Under the pieces are notes generated by a model. That model was not told the DNA's origin and did no database searches. It saw only the letters and a program-made list of their open reading frames with translations. Source: Acidobacteriota bacterium (GTDB lineage Bacteria > Acidobacteriota > Terriglobia > Acidiferrales > UBA7541). Taken from it: a stretch of 16,278 nucleotides of DNA. Location: NCBI GenBank assembly GCA_003224135.1, contig QHYO01000032.1, positions 1 to 16,278 on the forward strand, in the 5' to 3' direction. Below are positions 13,859 through 16,278 of this stretch, piece after piece. The position numbers and the translations under genes are program-made. Position 1 is the first letter of the stretch. Each line of letters opens with the position of its first letter.

Positions 13859-15034
13859 TCAAGAACGGTTTGTGGAAGCAGGTATCCTTTCAATTTTTTC
13901 GTTCTTGTCGGACTTGTCGCCCCGGTCGTTCTTGTCGGGACGATCGAACTTTTCCTGGCGCGACGCTCGCTCCGATGCGCGATCGCCTCCAAAATTCGCG
14001 ACCAAATGCTGGCCAATCGTGTCGAGTGGCACGATGCGATTTGCGTAACCCTTCAAAATGGCGGCACGAGGCATTCCCGGGACAACGCAGGTGTCCTCGC
14101 TCTGCGCGATCGTCATTCCGCCAGCGGCTTTAATGGCGCCTAGCCCTTCGGCGCCGTCTTCGCCCATGCCGGTCATCAAAACTCCCACACTCATTGGGCC
14201 AAATTCCTGTGAGACCGAGTGGAAAAGCACATCTACGGATGGCCGGTGGCCATTCACCGGAGCCGAATCGCTGAGCACCACCATGTCTCCTCGTGGCATG
14301 CGGCGCACCATCATGTGGCGGTTACCAGGACAAATCAGAGCACGCCCCGCCAGCAAGAGATCTCCGGACTTCGCCTCTTGAACTTCCAGTTCGCAACATT
14401 CATCCAGCCGGCGAGCAAACATTTCCGTAAAACCTTCGGGCATATGTTGGACGATCAGCAAGCTTCCGGTAAACTCCGCGGGAATTTGCGAAAGAACGAA
14501 TTGGAGCGCGTTTGGTCCGCCCGTGGAAACGCCAATAGCGATGATGCGATGAGGGGGCAGCGCGACACGCGCATTTTTCTTTACTGGCTGTATAGGCTCC
14601 GCGATTGCGGGCGTCCCAATCCGGCTCCCTACTGCGCGCTTTGCGACTTTGATCTTTTCGATCAGCTGAGTCGCGATGGCGTCCAGATGGCCGGAAGACG
14701 CCTCCTTCGGTTTTGCAACGAAGTCGATGGCGCCAAGAGCCAGCGCTTTAAACGTCGCGTAGGCGCCTTCCTTCGAATGAGTGCTAACCATGATCACCGG
14801 GAGTGGCGCACGGCGCATGATGAGCCGCAACGTTTCCATACCGTCCATTCGTGGCATTTCAAGGTCGAGCGTGACAACGTCGGGATGAAGTTCCTCAATC
14901 TTTTTCAGTGCGAAAGCACCGTCCATGGCCGTGCCGACGACGTCAATCATCGGATCGCGCGCGAGAATATTGGGAATCAGTTTCCGCATCAATGCGGAAT
15001 CATCTACTACGAGAACTCGAACGCGTTCGCTCAT
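13859..15034 (-). CDS. cheB: Chemotaxis protein-glutamate methylesterase/glutaminase
   Basis: CheB removes methyl groups from (and deamidates) receptor glutamates for adaptation and is activated by CheA phosphorylation. The 391-residue protein has an N-terminal receiver domain with Asp11-Asp12, phospho-acceptor Asp57 in VVTLDLEMPRMDG and Lys108. A linker follows, then the esterase domain with catalytic Ser170 in IGVSTGGPNAL, His197 in VQHMPEGF and Asp293 in MTGMGEDGAEG. After the domain ends near residue 346 there is an unusual tail of about 45 residues rich in Asp, Lys, Arg and Glu, with repeated DKN/DKS units and a repeated 12-base DNA unit. The ATG at 15034 overlaps the cheA stop (ATGA), as expected for coupled translation. 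Confidence 0.96.
   Translation of the reverse strand: MSERVRVLVVDDSALMRKLIPNILARDPMIDVVGTAMDGAFALKKIEELHPDVVTLDLEMPRMDGMETLRLIMRRAPLPVIMVSTHSKEGAYATFKALALGAIDFVAKPKEASSGHLDAIATQLIEKIKVAKRAVGSRIGTPAIAEPIQPVKKNARVALPPHRIIAIGVSTGGPNALQFVLSQIPAEFTGSLLIVQHMPEGFTEMFARRLDECCELEVQEAKSGDLLLAGRALICPGNRHMMVRRMPRGDMVVLSDSAPVNGHRPSVDVLFHSVSQEFGPMSVGVLMTGMGEDGAEGLGAIKAAGGMTIAQSEDTCVVPGMPRAAILKGYANRIVPLDTIGQHLVANFGGDRASERASRQEKFDRPDKNDRGDKSDKNEKIERIPASTNRS
13900..13938 (-). repeat. Short direct repeat in the cheB tail
   Basis: The 12-base unit CGTTCTTGTCGG (+ strand) occurs at 13900-13911 and 13927-13938, exactly 27 bases (nine codons) apart. It encodes the repeated Asp-Lys-Asn(-Asp/Glu) units of the charged CheB tail. 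The phase of nine codons suggests growth of the tail by in-frame duplication. Confidence 0.55.
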
Positions 15035-16278
15035 GCAATAGCCCCAAGAGGAATTGCGCGAGAGAGGCGCGAGAGAACTGCTGGAACATTCAGGATCAAC
15101 ACGACAGTACCGTCGCCGAGAATTGAGGCGCCGCTAACCAGATCGCTGGCAACAATATCGGCAGGCAGCGCCTTGATCACCAGCTCTTCTTCCCCTACCA
15201 ATTGGTCTACTACCAGACCGAACCGCTTTTCGGCGGCTCCGATCACAATGACGAAACTTTTCTTCGAATTCTTTACCGGCTCGACCGCGTGAATCCCCTT
15301 CAGATTGTTCAAGCGAACCAGCGAAAGCACCTGGTTCCGTAGACGCAGAACCTCCCGCTGATCTACACGGTGAATCTCTTGAGCCGACGCTCGTGTAATT
15401 TCCACCACAGAGGAAATTGGCACCGCGAATAGCCGGCCACCCACGCGGAAGAGCAGCGTTTGAATACTCGCCAACGTCAGGGGAACACGCAGTTGAATCG
15501 TGGTGCCCTGCCCGGGATGGCTAATGACCTGGACCGTACCTTTGAGGCGATCGAGAACCGTGCGAACCACGTCCATGCCGACGCCGCGGCCCGACACCTC
15601 TGTCACTTCGGACGCGGTGCTGAATCCGGGCTCAAAAATAAGATTGGTAACTTCAGAGTCCAGCAGACGACCGGCTTCCTCCGCTTTTACCAGTCCCTTC
15701 TGAATTGCTTGTTTGCGAATACGATCAAGGTCCAGTCCGTGCCCGTCGTCCCGCACTTCGATCACGACTTGCGTGCCTTGATGATATGCGTTCAGAAAAA
15801 TCGTGCCGCGAGCGCCTTTGCCCGCGGCGATGCGAGCTTCGCTCGATTCGATTCCGTGGTCCACGGCGTTGCGAACGATGTGCGTCATCGGCTCCGCCAG
15901 GGCGTCGAGAATCCCTTTGTCGAGATCGGTGTTCTCTCCTGCGAGTTCCAGGGCCACATCTTTTCCGCAGTGCTTTGCAACATCGCGAACCACGCGCGGG
16001 AAGCGGCGAAAGAGCTGTTCGACCGGAACCATGCGAATCTTCAGCACCGACTTGTGCAATTCGTCGAGCACGCGCGCCTGAAAGGAGAGCGCGTCCACCA
16101 GCTTGGCGCGAATCGGATCGCGAGAGTATTTTTGGTCGAACTCAGTGAGCGCACGATTCAACATCGACTTGCCAATGATCAGTTCACCGACCAGATTCAT
16201 GACTGAGTCGATTCGCGATGCGTCCACCCGCAGTGTGCTTTCTGAAACGGCTGCGACGGCGGAACCCAGGGCACCGGC
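15031..16278 (-). CDS. cheA: Chemotaxis histidine kinase CheA, C-terminal part
   Basis: CheA autophosphorylates in response to receptors and passes phosphate to CheB and CheY-type regulators. The 415 visible residues run off the window edge, so the phosphotransfer (HPt) domain and response-regulator binding region lie outside. Seen in order are the dimerisation helices (from RIDSVMNLVGELIIGKSMLN), the ATPase domain with N-box HIVRNAVDHGIE, G1 box RDDGHGLDLD and G2 box VSGRGVGMDVV, and the CheW-like regulatory domain (from about LASIQTLLFRVGGRLFAVPI). There is no C-terminal receiver domain. The stop overlaps the cheB ATG. Internal GTG and ATG codons near 16227 are not starts, since the frame is open and homologous upstream. 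Confidence 0.96.
   Translation of the reverse strand, partial: AGALGSAVAAVSESTLRVDASRIDSVMNLVGELIIGKSMLNRALTEFDQKYSRDPIRAKLVDALSFQARVLDELHKSVLKIRMVPVEQLFRRFPRVVRDVAKHCGKDVALELAGENTDLDKGILDALAEPMTHIVRNAVDHGIESSEARIAAGKGARGTIFLNAYHQGTQVVIEVRDDGHGLDLDRIRKQAIQKGLVKAEEAGRLLDSEVTNLIFEPGFSTASEVTEVSGRGVGMDVVRTVLDRLKGTVQVISHPGQGTTIQLRVPLTLASIQTLLFRVGGRLFAVPISSVVEITRASAQEIHRVDQREVLRLRNQVLSLVRLNNLKGIHAVEPVKNSKKSFVIVIGAAEKRFGLVVDQLVGEEELVIKALPADIVASDLVSGASILGDGTVVLILNVPAVLSRLSRAIPLGAIA

Noticed and set aside
13388..14143. Long open frame on the + strand opposite cheY and cheB, and similar long frames opposite cheB and cheA.
   Set aside because: They lie antisense to well-conserved genes and have composition typical of shadow frames in GC-rich coding DNA.
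1..16278. Search by eye for tRNA, rRNA, CRISPR repeats, insertion sequences and long inverted repeats.
   Set aside because: None seen. Repeats found are short (about 12 bases) and local.

Overview
The window comes from a moderately GC-rich bacterial chromosome with tightly packed operons. Gene content and protein style suggest Acidobacteriota: a nuo cluster in which nuoJ directly follows nuoH, an Fo-only ATP synthase operon whose c subunit carries a signal-like N-terminus, and a cheA-cheB-cheY-cheX cluster. This assignment is an inference from general resemblance; no search was run.

Positions 1-6118 (+ strand) hold the distal half of a complex I operon: nuoH (3' part), nuoJ, nuoK, nuoL, nuoM and nuoN, joined by 1-4 nt overlaps or 0-1 nt gaps. 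These are the membrane, proton-pumping subunits. nuoM is damaged. About 61 nt are missing at 4144/4145, which shifts the frame and splits the protein, and an upstream transmembrane segment also looks shortened near 3704. No nuoI lies between nuoH and nuoJ. A strong hairpin at 6188-6212 separates this operon from the convergent ATP synthase operon.

Positions 6235-10510 (- strand) read, in transcription order: a PLP-dependent decarboxylase, proC, atpZ, an atpI-like gene, atpB and atpE. The last four encode Fo membrane parts. The b and delta subunits and all of F1 are absent and the operon ends at the hairpin, so the ATP synthase genes are split between loci. An identical 12-nt segment overlaps the stop codons of both atpB and atpE, and each copy is followed by a CCGGAA-type hairpin.

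Positions 10511-11526 hold a divergent promoter region, an ArsR-type regulator without cysteines and an AHSA1/SRPBCC-domain protein. The two + strand genes form a small unit.

Positions 11612-12628 (- strand) encode a secreted nucleoside-hydrolase-family protein. It probably starts at a TTG set by a good Shine-Dalgarno site, and it has Phe where an active-site His usually stands.

Positions 12879-16278 (- strand) hold a chemosensory operon, transcribed cheA (5' part outside the window), cheB, a single-domain response regulator, and a CheX-like phosphatase. CheA would phosphorylate both CheB and the CheY-like protein, and the CheX-like protein would dephosphorylate the latter. No CheR, CheW or receptor gene is in view.

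Most of the window is ordinary core metabolism and signalling. I see no mobile element, CRISPR array, tRNA, rRNA or clearly novel system. The most notable signals are the nuoM lesions, the repeated stop-codon/hairpin element in the atp operon, and the unusual c-subunit and nucleoside-hydrolase residues.
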